Below are positions 43,230 to 53,060 of a stretch of DNA of 64,000 nt, one piece after another. The notes beneath the pieces were generated by a model. The model made no database searches and was not told the DNA's origin. It worked only from the letters and a program-made list of their open reading frames with translations. The DNA is taken from assembly GCF_900114775.1 (NCBI RefSeq), contig NZ_FOUE01000003.1, forward strand, positions 577,019 through 641,018, written 5' to 3'. Position numbers and translations under genes: made by a program. How positions within the stretch are numbered: position 1 is the stretch's first letter; every line of letters begins with the position of its first letter. Origin of the DNA: Marinobacter zhejiangensis. GTDB lineage: Bacteria; Pseudomonadota; Gammaproteobacteria; Pseudomonadales; Oleiphilaceae.

Positions 43230-44003
43230 TTAGCCGGATTTCTTCTGTGTGTTGGAATCCGGCTCGTCAGCCTGTGCTTTCAAGGCCTGCAATTCGGTCT
43301 TGAGCTGTTCGATCTCAAGCTCTTGCTGTTCAATGAAGTGCAGCGACATCTCAAAACTTCTGCGGGTAAAGTCGAGAACCTTGCGGAAGCCTTCATCCGA
43401 CAAGTTACGGGCGTCATCGTGACGCCGGAAAATATTGATGAACTCCCGTTCGCGTTCGAACTGCAGCGGCAGACGGCCCACACCCCAGTTGTTCAGTACC
43501 TGCCAAACCTCGGGGTTGTAGTTCCGCGCGGTGCGCAGGATAAACGGAATCGGGTCGTTTCTGGCCACCAGCGCTGCGAGGCGCAGAATCAGTTCGAACG
43601 ACAGGGTAGAGGTACCATCCTCGATCGCTTCGAGGATGGATTTGTCTTGCAGGTTGAGAGCGTCGCTCATCTCAGACAGCGTCAGCCCTAGCACCTGGCG
43701 AATGTCGCTTAGGGATTTGCCGGCCGCCAGCATGACCCGCAGCTGATCCTGGGACTTCATCAACGCTCGCCCCACTTTCAGGGAGGCATCGGTTGAGCGT
43801 GAGGCAAAACGCATAGCCGAGCCCGTCAGGCCCGCTATGCGATCCATCAGTGACGATTCGCGATCATCATCCTTACCACGTTGGCCGGCTGTCGACTCGC
43901 CATCGTTGAGATTCTGGACCTGATCCATGAATGCCATGGCGTGCATGGCATCCATCATCATGTCCTGCAAAGCCCTGGCGCGCTGGCTGTCGTCTTTGGC
44001 CAT
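43230..44003 (-). CDS. Helix-turn-helix protein linked to prc
   Basis: A 257-residue cytoplasmic protein. An HTH like that of XRE proteins occupies about residues 98-150 (DIRQVLGLTLSEMSDALNLQDKSILEAIEDG). The C-terminal 35 residues are a coiled coil (HFIEQQELEIEQLKTELQALKAQ). The N-terminal 70 residues are Met/Asp-rich. Its start lies 14 bases after the prc stop, so it is probably co-transcribed. Function unknown. Confidence 0.82.
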   Translation of the reverse strand: MAKDDSQRARALQDMMMDAMHAMAFMDQVQNLNDGESTAGQRGKDDDRESSLMDRIAGLTGSAMRFASRSTDASLKVGRALMKSQDQLRVMLAAGKSLSDIRQVLGLTLSEMSDALNLQDKSILEAIEDGTSTLSFELILRLAALVARNDPIPFILRTARNYNPEVWQVLNNWGVGRLPLQFEREREFINIFRRHDDARNLSDEGFRKVLDFTRRSFEMSLHFIEQQELEIEQLKTELQALKAQADEPDSNTQKKSG

Positions 44004-44017
44004 TCGGTCGCCCTGAC

Positions 44018-46195
44018 TCAGTTGGCTTGGGCGGCGATGGCTCTCTGGGTCTCGATAGACGCCATGCGCCGGTCAAGTTCGAGCATATCAGCCATGATGT
44101 AACCACCTTCCCGTACGATGAAGTCCAGCGCTTCGTCCTGATTGTCCGGATCGGCGGCCTGCAGGTCCTGCCAGTCTTCCAGCTCTTCCAGTGTTGCGAA
44201 CGGCACTTCGCCACGAATCTCCCGGCGGGCATTGGCAATGGCCAGACGGGTGTTCTCGATGCGCTGTTGTTCCTCCTGGCGAACATCAGCGTTCAGGCTG
44301 ACCGACGTCTGCTGACGCTGCTCTTCCAGGAAGTCGATTTCCTGCTGCAGCAGCTGGAACTCGGGGTTGCTGGCGAACCGGTGATCGTGGTTATCGCGCA
44401 ACTGGTCGATGATGCTGCTGAAGTCGTAGTAACGGGTATGAGGAACGGCCTCAATCTGATCCCAGGGCAGGGCATGCTCAAGGGCATCCTCGCCGATCCG
44501 GGTATTGTCGACCCGGGATGGAATCACGATATCCGGCATGACGCCTTTATGCTGGGTGGAGCCACCGGAAACCCGGTAAAACTTGGATTGAGTGATCTTG
44601 AGCTGGCCGTGGTTCAACGGCCGTACGGCCTGAACGGTGCCTTTGCCGAAGGTCTGAGCGCCCACCACCAGGCCGCGACCATAGTCCTGGATGGCGCCGG
44701 CAAAGATTTCCGATGCGGACGCGCTCATCCGGTTCACCATGACCACCAGTGGGCCATCGTAGGCCACGGAGGGATCCTGGTCGGTGAGCACCTGAACTTC
44801 GTTGGTGGCGTTGCGGATCTGAACGGTGGGGCCCTCGTCAATAAACAGGCCCACCAGGTCATTGGCTTCATGAAGCGCGCCGCCGCCATTGTTGCGGAGG
44901 TCCACCACCAGACCGTCAATGCCTTGCTGTTCGAGTTCGTCGATCAGTCTCCGTACGTCGCGGGTGGTGCTCTTGTAGTTCGGGTCGCCCTGCTGCATGG
45001 CCCGGAAATCCGCATAGAAGGTCGGAATGGTGACCACGCCGATGCGGTAGTTGCCGTTATCCCGTTCCAACTCGATCACTTCGCTGCTGGCGCTCTGTTC
45101 TTCCAGCTTGACCTGATCCCGCTTGATGGCAATCGTGCGGGTGACCGACTCGTCGGTGGCGTTTGCCGGGATAACTTCCAGCGTGACCACGGACTCACGA
45201 GGCCCGCGAATCAGGTCGACGACCTCATCCAGCCGCCAGCCGATGACGTTGATCGGAGTGTCCTGATCTTCCTGGGTCACCGAAACAATGCGGTCTGCCG
45301 GTTGCAACTGACCCTGCCGTGAGGCCGGGCCACCGGGAACCAGACGAACCACCTTGGTGTATTCGTTATCCGATTGCAGGACGGCGCCAATGCCCTCAAG
45401 GGACAGGCTCATGTTGATGTTGAAGTTTTCTGAGGTGCGCGGCGAGAAATACGATGTATGCGGGTCCCAGATGCTGGTGAACGCATTCATGTAAGCCTGG
45501 AAAGCGTCTTCACTGCGCACTTGGCTGGCCCGGTTCAGCTGGCTTTCGTAGCGGCGGTGCAGGGTGTCTTCAATGGCATCGTCATCCTTACCATTGAGAC
45601 GTTGGGCCAGCACCGCGTTCTTGATGCGGCGTACCCAGAGGGCGTCAAGTTCTTCCTGGTTGGCTGCCCACTCAGTGTCAGAGCGGTCGAGCAGTAAAGT
45701 CTCGTTGCCAGTGAAGTCCATTTGATCCAGGCCGCCGTCGATGACGGACAGGGCAAACTCCAGTCGCTCGATGATTCGCTGCTGGACCGTGTTGTAGATA
45801 TCGAAACCGGGCTGCAGCTGACCGGTTTTAAGGGCCGAGCCGAGGCGTTGGCGTAACGGGGCAAACGTTGCCAGGTCTTCCTGGGTGAGATAAACCCGTT
45901 GCCCGTCGAGGTAGTCCAGGTAAACGTCAAAGACTTCGCTGGATAGCTCATCGTCAATGGTCAGGTCGCGGAAGTGGGTAAACTGCAGTTGCCTGGCAAT
46001 CAGGATATTGGCCCGAGCCTGGTCAACCGTCGGTGCGACCGGGTTGTAGGGGGCCTCCCGGTCGATGGCCGCTTGCAACGCCAGGGGGCTGACCATCAGG
46101 GCGACCGCGATGGCGCGCCCAAGCGTACTGAACCGTCCTGTGCGGTCACCGCGTGCAGTAAATCTGAATCGTTCCGCAATGTTCATAATTATCAT
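44018..46195 (-). CDS. prc: Tail-specific periplasmic protease Prc
   Basis: A 725-residue S41 protease (E. coli Prc 682). A signal peptide ends near ALQA; a PDZ domain (about 245-330, EGIGAVLQSDNEYTKVVRLVPGGPASRQGQL) precedes the catalytic core with Ser in MSASASEIFAG and Lys in TFGKGTVQ. A C-terminal helical domain follows. It cleaves periplasmic proteins at their C termini; in Pseudomonas it affects the alginate sigma factor pathway and cell-wall hydrolases. The ATG at 46195 or the one at 46186 could be the start. Confidence 0.94.
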   Translation of the reverse strand: MIIMNIAERFRFTARGDRTGRFSTLGRAIAVALMVSPLALQAAIDREAPYNPVAPTVDQARANILIARQLQFTHFRDLTIDDELSSEVFDVYLDYLDGQRVYLTQEDLATFAPLRQRLGSALKTGQLQPGFDIYNTVQQRIIERLEFALSVIDGGLDQMDFTGNETLLLDRSDTEWAANQEELDALWVRRIKNAVLAQRLNGKDDDAIEDTLHRRYESQLNRASQVRSEDAFQAYMNAFTSIWDPHTSYFSPRTSENFNINMSLSLEGIGAVLQSDNEYTKVVRLVPGGPASRQGQLQPADRIVSVTQEDQDTPINVIGWRLDEVVDLIRGPRESVVTLEVIPANATDESVTRTIAIKRDQVKLEEQSASSEVIELERDNGNYRIGVVTIPTFYADFRAMQQGDPNYKSTTRDVRRLIDELEQQGIDGLVVDLRNNGGGALHEANDLVGLFIDEGPTVQIRNATNEVQVLTDQDPSVAYDGPLVVMVNRMSASASEIFAGAIQDYGRGLVVGAQTFGKGTVQAVRPLNHGQLKITQSKFYRVSGGSTQHKGVMPDIVIPSRVDNTRIGEDALEHALPWDQIEAVPHTRYYDFSSIIDQLRDNHDHRFASNPEFQLLQQEIDFLEEQRQQTSVSLNADVRQEEQQRIENTRLAIANARREIRGEVPFATLEELEDWQDLQAADPDNQDEALDFIVREGGYIMADMLELDRRMASIETQRAIAAQAN

Positions 46196-46508
46196 TACCT
46201 GAAGCTGTGTTTAGAGCCCCGGCCGCCGAATGGTGAAGGCCAAAGTGCCTGGGGGTCACGCCAGATAGACCAGAAACGTCTGAATGGGCCCAGATCTGTG
46301 CCGGCCCGAAGGATGGGCGGACGGATAAGACGGGGCCAATTCAGAGACTCCCGCTTTCGTTTCATTGTAGGCAAGCGGTAGTTGCGTTGCCACAGTTCGC
46401 TGGTGTCGCAATGTGACAATATGTCCATCATATGGTCAGTTGCAACGGATTGTTATCAGCCACTTACAGCAGAGATTGGGGCAGAGGGGGAGAACTCAAG
46501 GGAAAGAA
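46196..46508. other. Intergenic region upstream of prc
   Basis: About 310 bases between prc and the terminator of the fadB operon. On the minus strand a 78-codon frame (46431 to 46195) ends against the prc start, but its Trp/Arg/Pro-rich sequence and lack of a clear ribosome-binding site do not convince me. The region should hold the prc promoter, which I cannot place. Confidence 0.45.
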
Positions 46509-46538
46509 GCCCGAAAAGGAAGGTGTTCCTTTTCGGGC
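46509..46538 (-). terminator. Rho-independent terminator of the fadA-fadB operon
   Basis: A perfect 13-bp stem (46509-46521 with 46526-46538) with a 4-base loop starts seven bases after the stop of the beta-oxidation gene and is followed on the minus strand by a T-rich stretch. Confidence 0.75.
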
Positions 46539-46545
46539 CATAGGC

Positions 46546-48696
46546 TTATGCGAACGGTGTGTTTGATTCAGCTTTGGCCAGCAGCAGCGCTGGTGGGGTG
46601 AAGCGGCTACCGTACTGTTCGGCCAGCTCCGTAGCGCGGGCCGTAAATTCCCGCACACCGTACTGGTTGATGAACTGAATGGCGCCACCGGTCCAGGGCG
46701 CGAAACCAATACCGAAAATACTGCCGATGTTGGCGTCTTCGACGGAGCGGAGAACGTCTTCTTCCAGACAGCGAACGGTCTCAATGGCCTGGATGAACAG
46801 AATGCGGTCCTTCAGATCCTGAAGCTGCGCCTGCGTGGCCTTCTCCCGGTCGACGAAGAGTGACTCGAGTTCCGGCCACAGGTATTTCTTGCCCTGTTGC
46901 GGGTATTCATAGAACCCGGCGCCCGCGGCCTTGCCTTTGCGATCCTGGGTGTTGACCATCTGGTCAATCACCGCTTCCGCCGGATGGGGAGCCCAGGTGC
47001 CTCCCGCCGCTTCCGTGTCTTTCCGGCTCTGAGCACGGATATGCTGCATCAGGGTCAGGCTGACCTCATCTGAAATCGCCAATGGGCCGACCGGCATGCC
47101 AGCCAGGACTCCGGCGTTCTCGATGCTGGACGGGTGGATGCCCTCAGCCAGCATGGCAATCCCTTCGTTAACGAAGGTGCCGAATACGCGGGAGGTAAAG
47201 AAGCCACGGCTGTCGTTGACCACAATGGGGATTTTGCCAATCTGCAGTACGTAGTCGAAGGCACGGGCAAGGGTTTCATCGGAGGTCTTTTCACCAACGA
47301 TGATTTCCACCAGTTGCATCTTGTCCACCGGGGAGAAGAAGTGCAGGCCGATGAAGTTTTCCGGTCTGCCGGATGCTTCCGCCAGTTGGGAGATGGGGAT
47401 GGTGGATGTGTTGGACGCAAAAATGCCGTTGTTGACCAGCTTTGGCTCGGCCTCCTGGGTGACCCTGGCTTTAAGCGCACTGTCCTCGAACACAGCCTCA
47501 ATGATCAGGTCGCAGCCGGCGAGGTCGTCAGCGGAGTCGGTCGCGGTGATGCGGTTGAGTACCGCCTCTTTCTGTTCCTCGGTCATTCGTTTGCGGCTGA
47601 CCTTTTTGCCCAGCAACATGTCCGAGTAGCCTTTGCCCTTTTCCGCGTTCTCAACGGACACGTCTTTCAGGACCACGTCAATGCCGCGGCTTGCGGTGGA
47701 ATAGGCAATGCCAGCCCCCATCATGCCCGCGCCGAGTACGCCCACTTTAGTGAATGTTTCTCTGGCGACGCCTTCGGGACGGCTGCCACCGGCCTTGATG
47801 GCGTTAAGCTGGAACCAGAAGGTTCCGGTCATGTTCTTGGCGACCTGGCCGACCACCAATTCAGTAAAGTAGCGGGTTTCGATCAGACTGCCGTTGTCAA
47901 AGTCCACCTGGCAGCCTTCAACGGTGGCAGACAGGATACGCTCAGGTGCCGGGTAGCAGCCTTTGGTTTTCTGCTTAAGCATGGCCGGTACTATGGCCAG
48001 CTTTTGTGCCATCGCCGGGTGGTGAGGGGCTCCGCCCGGAAGTTTGAAGCCTTTTTTGTCCCATGGCTGCTGACAGCTCGGATTGGCATCGATAAAGGCT
48101 TTTGCTTTGCTGATCAGCTCATCCCCAGAGCTGGCAAGCTCGTCCACGATGCCCGCCTTCAGGGCGGCTTTTGGGTTCACTTTCTTGCCTTCCATCAGGT
48201 AGGGGAAAGCGGCCTCCAGACCAATCATCCGGGGCAGGCGCTGGGTGCCGCCCCCGCCAGGCAACAGGCCCAGGGTGACTTCAGGCAGGCCAAGCTGGAT
48301 TTTGTCATCATCAAGCACCACCCGGTGATGGCAGGCAAGACAAAGCTCAAGGCCGCCGCCAAGGGCCGTGCCGTTAATGGCGGCGACAACCGGCTTGCCG
48401 CTGGTCTCAAGCTTGCGCATGGCGCTTTTCAGGCCGTTGACCATATCTTCAAACGCCTGTGCGTCGGCACGGGTAACTTTGTGAAGTTCGTTGAGGTCGC
48501 CGCCGGCGAAAAAGGTTTTCTTGGCGGATGCGATGATGATGCCTCGAATTTTGTCGAGGTCGGCAAGCACTTTGGTGGTGGTGTCATCCAGAGCGTCCCG
48601 GAACACCGAGTTCATGGTGTTGGCGGACTGTCCCGGCATGTCGATGGTCAGGGTGAGGGTCTGGTCGGCACCCAGTTCATAGCGAATAGCACTCAT
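46546..48696 (-). CDS. Bifunctional enoyl-CoA hydratase / 3-hydroxyacyl-CoA dehydrogenase
   Basis: A 716-residue beta-oxidation multienzyme (FadB/FadJ type). The N-terminal crotonase domain (1-190) has the oxyanion segments FFAGGDLNEL and NGTALGGGLELCLACHHRVV, and the catalytic Glu in LGLPEVTLGLLPGGGG. The dehydrogenase domain starts near 310 (VGVLGAGMMGAGIAY) with LHFFSPVDKMQLVE. It differs from the classic FadB in its neighbour order: the thiolase gene lies upstream by 24 bases. It should process medium- or long-chain hydroxyacyl-CoAs. Confidence 0.94.
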   Translation of the reverse strand: MSAIRYELGADQTLTLTIDMPGQSANTMNSVFRDALDDTTTKVLADLDKIRGIIIASAKKTFFAGGDLNELHKVTRADAQAFEDMVNGLKSAMRKLETSGKPVVAAINGTALGGGLELCLACHHRVVLDDDKIQLGLPEVTLGLLPGGGGTQRLPRMIGLEAAFPYLMEGKKVNPKAALKAGIVDELASSGDELISKAKAFIDANPSCQQPWDKKGFKLPGGAPHHPAMAQKLAIVPAMLKQKTKGCYPAPERILSATVEGCQVDFDNGSLIETRYFTELVVGQVAKNMTGTFWFQLNAIKAGGSRPEGVARETFTKVGVLGAGMMGAGIAYSTASRGIDVVLKDVSVENAEKGKGYSDMLLGKKVSRKRMTEEQKEAVLNRITATDSADDLAGCDLIIEAVFEDSALKARVTQEAEPKLVNNGIFASNTSTIPISQLAEASGRPENFIGLHFFSPVDKMQLVEIIVGEKTSDETLARAFDYVLQIGKIPIVVNDSRGFFTSRVFGTFVNEGIAMLAEGIHPSSIENAGVLAGMPVGPLAISDEVSLTLMQHIRAQSRKDTEAAGGTWAPHPAEAVIDQMVNTQDRKGKAAGAGFYEYPQQGKKYLWPELESLFVDREKATQAQLQDLKDRILFIQAIETVRCLEEDVLRSVEDANIGSIFGIGFAPWTGGAIQFINQYGVREFTARATELAEQYGSRFTPPALLLAKAESNTPFA

Positions 48697-48720
48697 AATC
48701 TGTTCTCCTCAGGTGTCGGC

Positions 48721-49929
48721 TCAGCAGCGCTCGATGATTGTAGCGATTCCCATACCACCGCCTACGCACAGGGTGGCAAGGCCGTAGCGCAGCTCGCGGC
48801 GCTCCAGTTCGTCGAGCAGGGTGCCCAGAATCATGGCGCCGGTGGCGCCCAATGGGTGGCCTAACGCGATGGAGCCCCCGTTTACATTGACTTTGTCATC
48901 TGGCACCGACAGTTCCTTCTGAAAGCGCATGACCACTGAGGCAAAAGCTTCGTTCACTTCGAACAGATCAATCTGGTCAACCGTCAGGCCAGCTTTTTCC
49001 AGTGCCTTGCGGGCCGCCGGAGCCGGGCCGGTGAGCATGATGGTCGGGTCCGTGCTGGTTACTGCGGTCGCAACGATGCGAGCTCGGGGAGTCAGTCCCA
49101 GCGCTTTGCCCTTGGCCTCGCTGCCAATCAGCATGGCCGTGGCACCATCCACAATGCCCGAGGAATTGCCGGCATGGTGGACGTGGTTGATCTTCTCAAC
49201 GTAGTGGTATTTTTCCCGGGCGACTCCGTCAAAGCCCATTTCACCCATCATCTGGAACGAGGGTTTTAGCTGGCTGAGGGATTCCAGGGTGGTATTGCCC
49301 CGGACATGCTCATCGCGGTCGAGAATGGTGACCCCATTCTGGTCCTGGACCGGAACGATGGAGCGGTTGAAATAACCTTTTTCCCAGGCATTGGCCGCTT
49401 TTTTCTGAGAGTTGACAGCAAACTGGTCAACATCTTCCCTGCTGAAGCCTTCCAGGGTTGCAATCAGGTCGGCGCCAATACCCTGCGGCATAAAGCCGGT
49501 GTGCAGGTTGGTGGCAGGGTCCATGGCCCAGGCGCCGCCATCGGACCCCATGGGAACCCGGGACATCGCTTCAACACCACCAGCGACCACGAGGTCTTCC
49601 CAGCCCGAACGTACTTTCATAGCCGCCAGGTTAACGGCTTCAAGGCCGGAGGCGCAGAAACGGTTCAGCGTTACGCCGGCAACGACTTCATCCCAGTCTG
49701 CCGCCAGTGCGGCGGTTTTAGCGATATCGGCACCCTGGTCACCTACAGCCGTTACGCAACCCATCACAATGTCGTCCACCTGGGCGGTATCCAGGTTGTT
49801 CCGTTCCTGCAGTGCCTTTAGCACAGTGGTCATCAGGGTTATGGGTTTAACGCTGTGCAGGGCGCCGTCTTTTTTGCCGCGGCCTCTTGGGGTGCGCACT
49901 GCATCGAAGATATAGGCCTCAGTGCTCAT
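48721..49929 (-). CDS. Acetyl-CoA C-acyltransferase (thiolase)
   Basis: A 402-residue thiolase completing beta-oxidation. The nucleophile is Cys92 ([11 protein letters not shown]), the His is in [15 protein letters not shown], and the second Cys in LCVGGGMG. It precedes the bifunctional enzyme gene in one operon. Two palindromes lie upstream (49981-50020). Confidence 0.94.
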   Translation of the reverse strand: MSTEAYIFDAVRTPRGRGKKDGALHSVKPITLMTTVLKALQERNNLDTAQVDDIVMGCVTAVGDQGADIAKTAALAADWDEVVAGVTLNRFCASGLEAVNLAAMKVRSGWEDLVVAGGVEAMSRVPMGSDGGAWAMDPATNLHTGFMPQGIGADLIATLEGFSREDVDQFAVNSQKKAANAWEKGYFNRSIVPVQDQNGVTILDRDEHVRGNTTLESLSQLKPSFQMMGEMGFDGVAREKYHYVEKINHVHHAGNSSGIVDGATAMLIGSEAKGKALGLTPRARIVATAVTSTDPTIMLTGPAPAARKALEKAGLTVDQIDLFEVNEAFASVVMRFQKELSVPDDKVNVNGGSIALGHPLGATGAMILGTLLDELERRELRYGLATLCVGGGMGIATIIERC

Positions 49930-49980
49930 GGTCTGTCCTCAGAGTTGGTTGTTGTTGACCACTTACCTTAGCCTGTCGTT

Positions 49981-50020
49981 CCCGTTACGGGTAATGACGC
50001 TCGCTGCCAATTCAATTGGC
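49981..50020. promoter_or_regulatory. Two perfect palindromes upstream of the thiolase operon
   Basis: CCCGTTACGGG (49981-49991) and GCCAATTCAATTGGC (50006-50020) are perfect inverted repeats with central single bases. The first extends imperfectly (GTCGTT on the left, AATGAC on the right). They lie 50-90 bases before the thiolase start and 135-175 before the ComFB-like gene. They may be regulator binding sites for fatty-acid catabolism. Confidence 0.45.
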
Positions 50021-50155
50021 GAAAGCGCTCATGACAATTGTCCGGACCACAACTATGGTGTTAGTGGATCCCCTGGGCGATAGGTGTCCGCGCCCAGATT
50101 CGGGTGCATGCATTCAGTCAGGTGGTGTTGGTGTTTCAGTAGAGTGGAGGTGTGA

Positions 50156-50419
50156 ATGTCGTTACGGGATGCAATCGACAACTTTTACGAGGGGCTTGTC
50201 GCTGAAGCGGTGGAGCTCAGTCGTGAGCAGGGCGATGGCGAGGATTTCCTGGCAGATGTCATGTGTGTGGCGCTGAATCGTTTGCCTTCCAGGTACTACC
50301 GTTTTGCCATTGATATGCGGTTCTACCTGGCCGACCAGGAACTGCTGGAAATGAAAGAAAAAGCCCGGGTCGCAGTTACAGAAGCCCGGGCCTTTGTTGG
50401 TTCCCACAACAGGGATTGA
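50156..50419 (+). CDS. ComFB-like protein
   Basis: An 87-residue protein with the signature of the late-competence ComFB family: NFYEGLVAEAVE near the start and DVMCVALNRLPSRYYRF in the middle. ComFB was named in Bacillus competence but is widespread; recent work on other bacteria proposes that family members bind cyclic dinucleotides. The zinc-binding Cys cluster of the Bacillus protein is absent. GGAGG stands eight bases before the ATG. It converges on the DUF349 gene six bases away. Confidence 0.8.
   Translation: MSLRDAIDNFYEGLVAEAVELSREQGDGEDFLADVMCVALNRLPSRYYRFAIDMRFYLADQELLEMKEKARVAVTEARAFVGSHNRD
50363..50391 (+). terminator. Terminator-like hairpin within the end of the ComFB-like gene
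   Basis: GCCCGGG (50363-50369) pairs with CCCGGGC (50385-50391), followed by CTTTGTT. Because it is within the last codons, it could end transcription only weakly. Confidence 0.4.
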
Positions 50420-50425
50420 TGTGGG

Positions 50426-52882
50426 TTAGCGAAGGGTCGCCGTCAGGGCCTGTTTCAGGCGGGTCGCCATTTCAGGCTGGCGATCGCTGTGGTCGAGGCC
50501 AAGGCACCAATACGCCACCAGGGATTCCAGCTGGTCCGCGTGGTTGCTTTCAGTCTGTCCCCCACCAAGTCCGTCGGACAGGCGTTTGACCTGGATTTCC
50601 ATGCGCAGGGCCTGGTCTTGGTCCGGGGAAGGTACTTCCGAAAGAATTTCCGCGCGGATAACCAGTTCCCGTGCCGACAAGGTGTCCAGAGCGCTGGATC
50701 GACGTGCCCACGCTTCCGGCGCAGACAGCTCTGCCGGGTTGTCCTGGCTGGCGTCGATATAGTGGTGCCAGCTGGCAATGCGGTCCGCAAGGGCCTGCTG
50801 TTCTTTCAGGGATTTCAGACGGGCACGTTCGCTGCTCAACCGCTCCGACATTGGTCGCGACAGCCGTTGGCCTGCGACAGTGTCCAGGGTTTTCAGGGCT
50901 TCCGCGATTGCGGCGGCACTGGCCTGGGTAGCATTAACCTCGGCAGTTTGACCGAGAACCTCCTCCAGATGCTTGTCGGCGGCCTCAGTTTGCTGTTGCT
51001 GGGTTGAACGCTCTGCGTCTCTTCGTTCGAAGATGCGGTCGCAGGCGGAGCGGAAGGCTTTCCACAACTTGCGGTCTTCGCGGTGGCGAGTAATGCCAAC
51101 GGCTTGCCACTCACCCTGCAGGGCTTTCGCCTGGTTCATGGCCTCTGCTAGGGGCTCAAGTTCAACCAAGGCTTCGGCGCGTTCGATAATCGCCTGTTTA
51201 AGTGCCTCGTTCTTCTCACGCTCGGCATTCAGCGGTGCTTCCAGTCGTTTGAGGAGGCTGTCGAATCGCTTCTGTACGGAACGGTTATCCCGAAACTCTA
51301 CGGGCCATGCGGCTTTCCACTCGTCCCGTGCAGTCCTCAGGATCTGGTCGACGGCTTTCCAGTCGGCGTCGGAAAGATCGGAGTTGGTGACAAAGTTGTC
51401 CAGTTCGTCACAGATCAGGCCTCGTTTATCAAGGTTGCTCTGCTTAAGGTCCGACTTGGCGGAGAAGTAGGCTTTGCAGGGCTCATAGGCGGCATCAGAC
51501 GCTTTCTTGAATCGGTCCCAGAGGGTTCTGTCAGATGACCCGCCCAGCTTCCGCCACTCTGTCTGGAGTTCCTTGATGCGTTCCGCCTTGGCTTCCGGCT
51601 CCATGGGCTGCTCGGCAAGGTATTCCATCTGCTCGCAAAGTGCCTGTTGCTTGGGGCTGGTTGCAAAACCCTGCCAGTCATTGAGGTCATGCAACTGACC
51701 TGCGAGTAGCTGCAGACGGGCCTGGAGCGAACGGGCGTGGCGCTTGTCCAGGTTTTTTTGCGTTTGTTGGGCTTTCTTGAACAGCTGGCGGGATTCTTTG
51801 AGCTGGCGTGACTCCAGCGCCTGCTCAAGCTGGTCGAGAATATCCGCGAGTGCTTTTGCACGCTGTTTCTGTTGTTCGTCATCGCCACTGCGTTCGACAC
51901 GCGGAGATACGGTTTTCAGCAGTGAACTCAGACGTTGCAGCGGCTCTGGGTTGGCGAAGCCGGTCGGCCAGTCAATGTCAGCCACCAATGCCTGCGCCCC
52001 TGTCTTTTGGTCAGGTTTCAGCGCATCGTCCTCAACCTGCTCCAGCAATGCCTGTAGCGATTCTCCGGCGGCACTATAGCGGCGAACAGCACCGAGGAAT
52101 GATTTCAGATTCTGCATGCTGGCTTCGTATTGCTTCTGCTCGGATTTTTGAACCTGAGTGTCCCGGGTAGCCTCAAGCCAGCGGTTTTCCTGGGTCTTTT
52201 GGAGGGCGTCGAGAGCAGAGAGGGAGGGGAGGGCAGTCGTCGCCGCGGTACGCAGGTCGTCGAGGGTGGTATTAAGCAGTTCGATGGTGCTGATGCGTTG
52301 CTGGGCTTGGTCGGCATGGCGCTGCTGGTCGGCTGCCTCGGCGGCCAAGGCGGCGATGCGTTCCCGGCATCCGTGACAGGCCTGCAGGAAAGCCGCTGCC
52401 TGTTCCGGGGTGGCCTCGGGTTCAAGTGGCTGCCACTGTTGGAGGAGTGCCTCAAAGCGGGGTTCATAGAGGTTGGTGTCTTCACTCCTGGCCTGGTCCT
52501 CGGCCTGGCGAATCAGTGTCTGGAGTCGCTCCTGGAGCTGATTCTGCTCCGTTTCCTGTTGTTTGATCTGCTGGAGCTTGTGGCGTACCAGTTGGTAAAC
52601 CCCTTTGTCCTTTCCTTTTGCCGCTTTCTGGATGCGGTTCAGGGCTTCCCGGTCTGCAATGTCAGTGGCGGCCCGCTGGCGTATGTCTGAAGTGACCCCT
52701 TCGATAGCCAGCGTTTCGAGCTGTTGAAGGGTTGGCTGGGCATTGAGGATTGCGTCCTGTTCCGTTTTCAGGTCGCCCTGATTGTCCCTGGGCTGTGCCA
52801 CCGGGCTAGGGGTTACCTGTTTCGGTGCAGGTGCCTGAGTGGCCTTACGGGTTTTGAACAGTTTCCGGATGAATGCAGCCAT
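50426..52882 (-). CDS. DUF349-domain coiled-coil protein
   Basis: An 818-residue cytoplasmic protein, rich in Gln, Glu, Ala and Leu and almost entirely helical. Several DUF349-type repeats are visible: WRKLGGSSDRTLWDRFKKASDAAYEPCKAYF (about 470), WKAAWPVEFRDNRSVQKRFDSLL (about 560) and WQAVGITRHREDRKLWKAFRSACDRIFERRD (about 630). The family function is unknown. The ATG at 52882 has AAGGA seven bases upstream. Confidence 0.88.
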   Translation of the reverse strand: MAAFIRKLFKTRKATQAPAPKQVTPSPVAQPRDNQGDLKTEQDAILNAQPTLQQLETLAIEGVTSDIRQRAATDIADREALNRIQKAAKGKDKGVYQLVRHKLQQIKQQETEQNQLQERLQTLIRQAEDQARSEDTNLYEPRFEALLQQWQPLEPEATPEQAAAFLQACHGCRERIAALAAEAADQQRHADQAQQRISTIELLNTTLDDLRTAATTALPSLSALDALQKTQENRWLEATRDTQVQKSEQKQYEASMQNLKSFLGAVRRYSAAGESLQALLEQVEDDALKPDQKTGAQALVADIDWPTGFANPEPLQRLSSLLKTVSPRVERSGDDEQQKQRAKALADILDQLEQALESRQLKESRQLFKKAQQTQKNLDKRHARSLQARLQLLAGQLHDLNDWQGFATSPKQQALCEQMEYLAEQPMEPEAKAERIKELQTEWRKLGGSSDRTLWDRFKKASDAAYEPCKAYFSAKSDLKQSNLDKRGLICDELDNFVTNSDLSDADWKAVDQILRTARDEWKAAWPVEFRDNRSVQKRFDSLLKRLEAPLNAEREKNEALKQAIIERAEALVELEPLAEAMNQAKALQGEWQAVGITRHREDRKLWKAFRSACDRIFERRDAERSTQQQQTEAADKHLEEVLGQTAEVNATQASAAAIAEALKTLDTVAGQRLSRPMSERLSSERARLKSLKEQQALADRIASWHHYIDASQDNPAELSAPEAWARRSSALDTLSARELVIRAEILSEVPSPDQDQALRMEIQVKRLSDGLGGGQTESNHADQLESLVAYWCLGLDHSDRQPEMATRLKQALTATLR

Positions 52883-53060
52883 GAACGTATCCTTCAGTAT
52901 TGAAACCAGGTCCTGGTATCCGGCACAGTGGCCGTCACCACACATCGGTCAACCGATAACACCGGTGACCGGGCAGAGGTTGGGCAAAGCGCAGGTTCAA
53001 CCGGCTTCGCCTTGAGGGAGCATAGTCTAGCGTTTGGATGGCACCAGCGGGAAGAGTCAA

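Noticed and set aside
46195..46431. A 78-codon minus-strand frame ending against prc
   Set aside because: Composition is rich in Trp, Arg and Pro, no clear ribosome-binding site is visible, and no known family fits.
53034..53060. Earlier TTG start for recX
   Set aside because: No ribosome-binding site there; the TTG at 53061 has GGGAAGAG upstream. The choice remains tentative.
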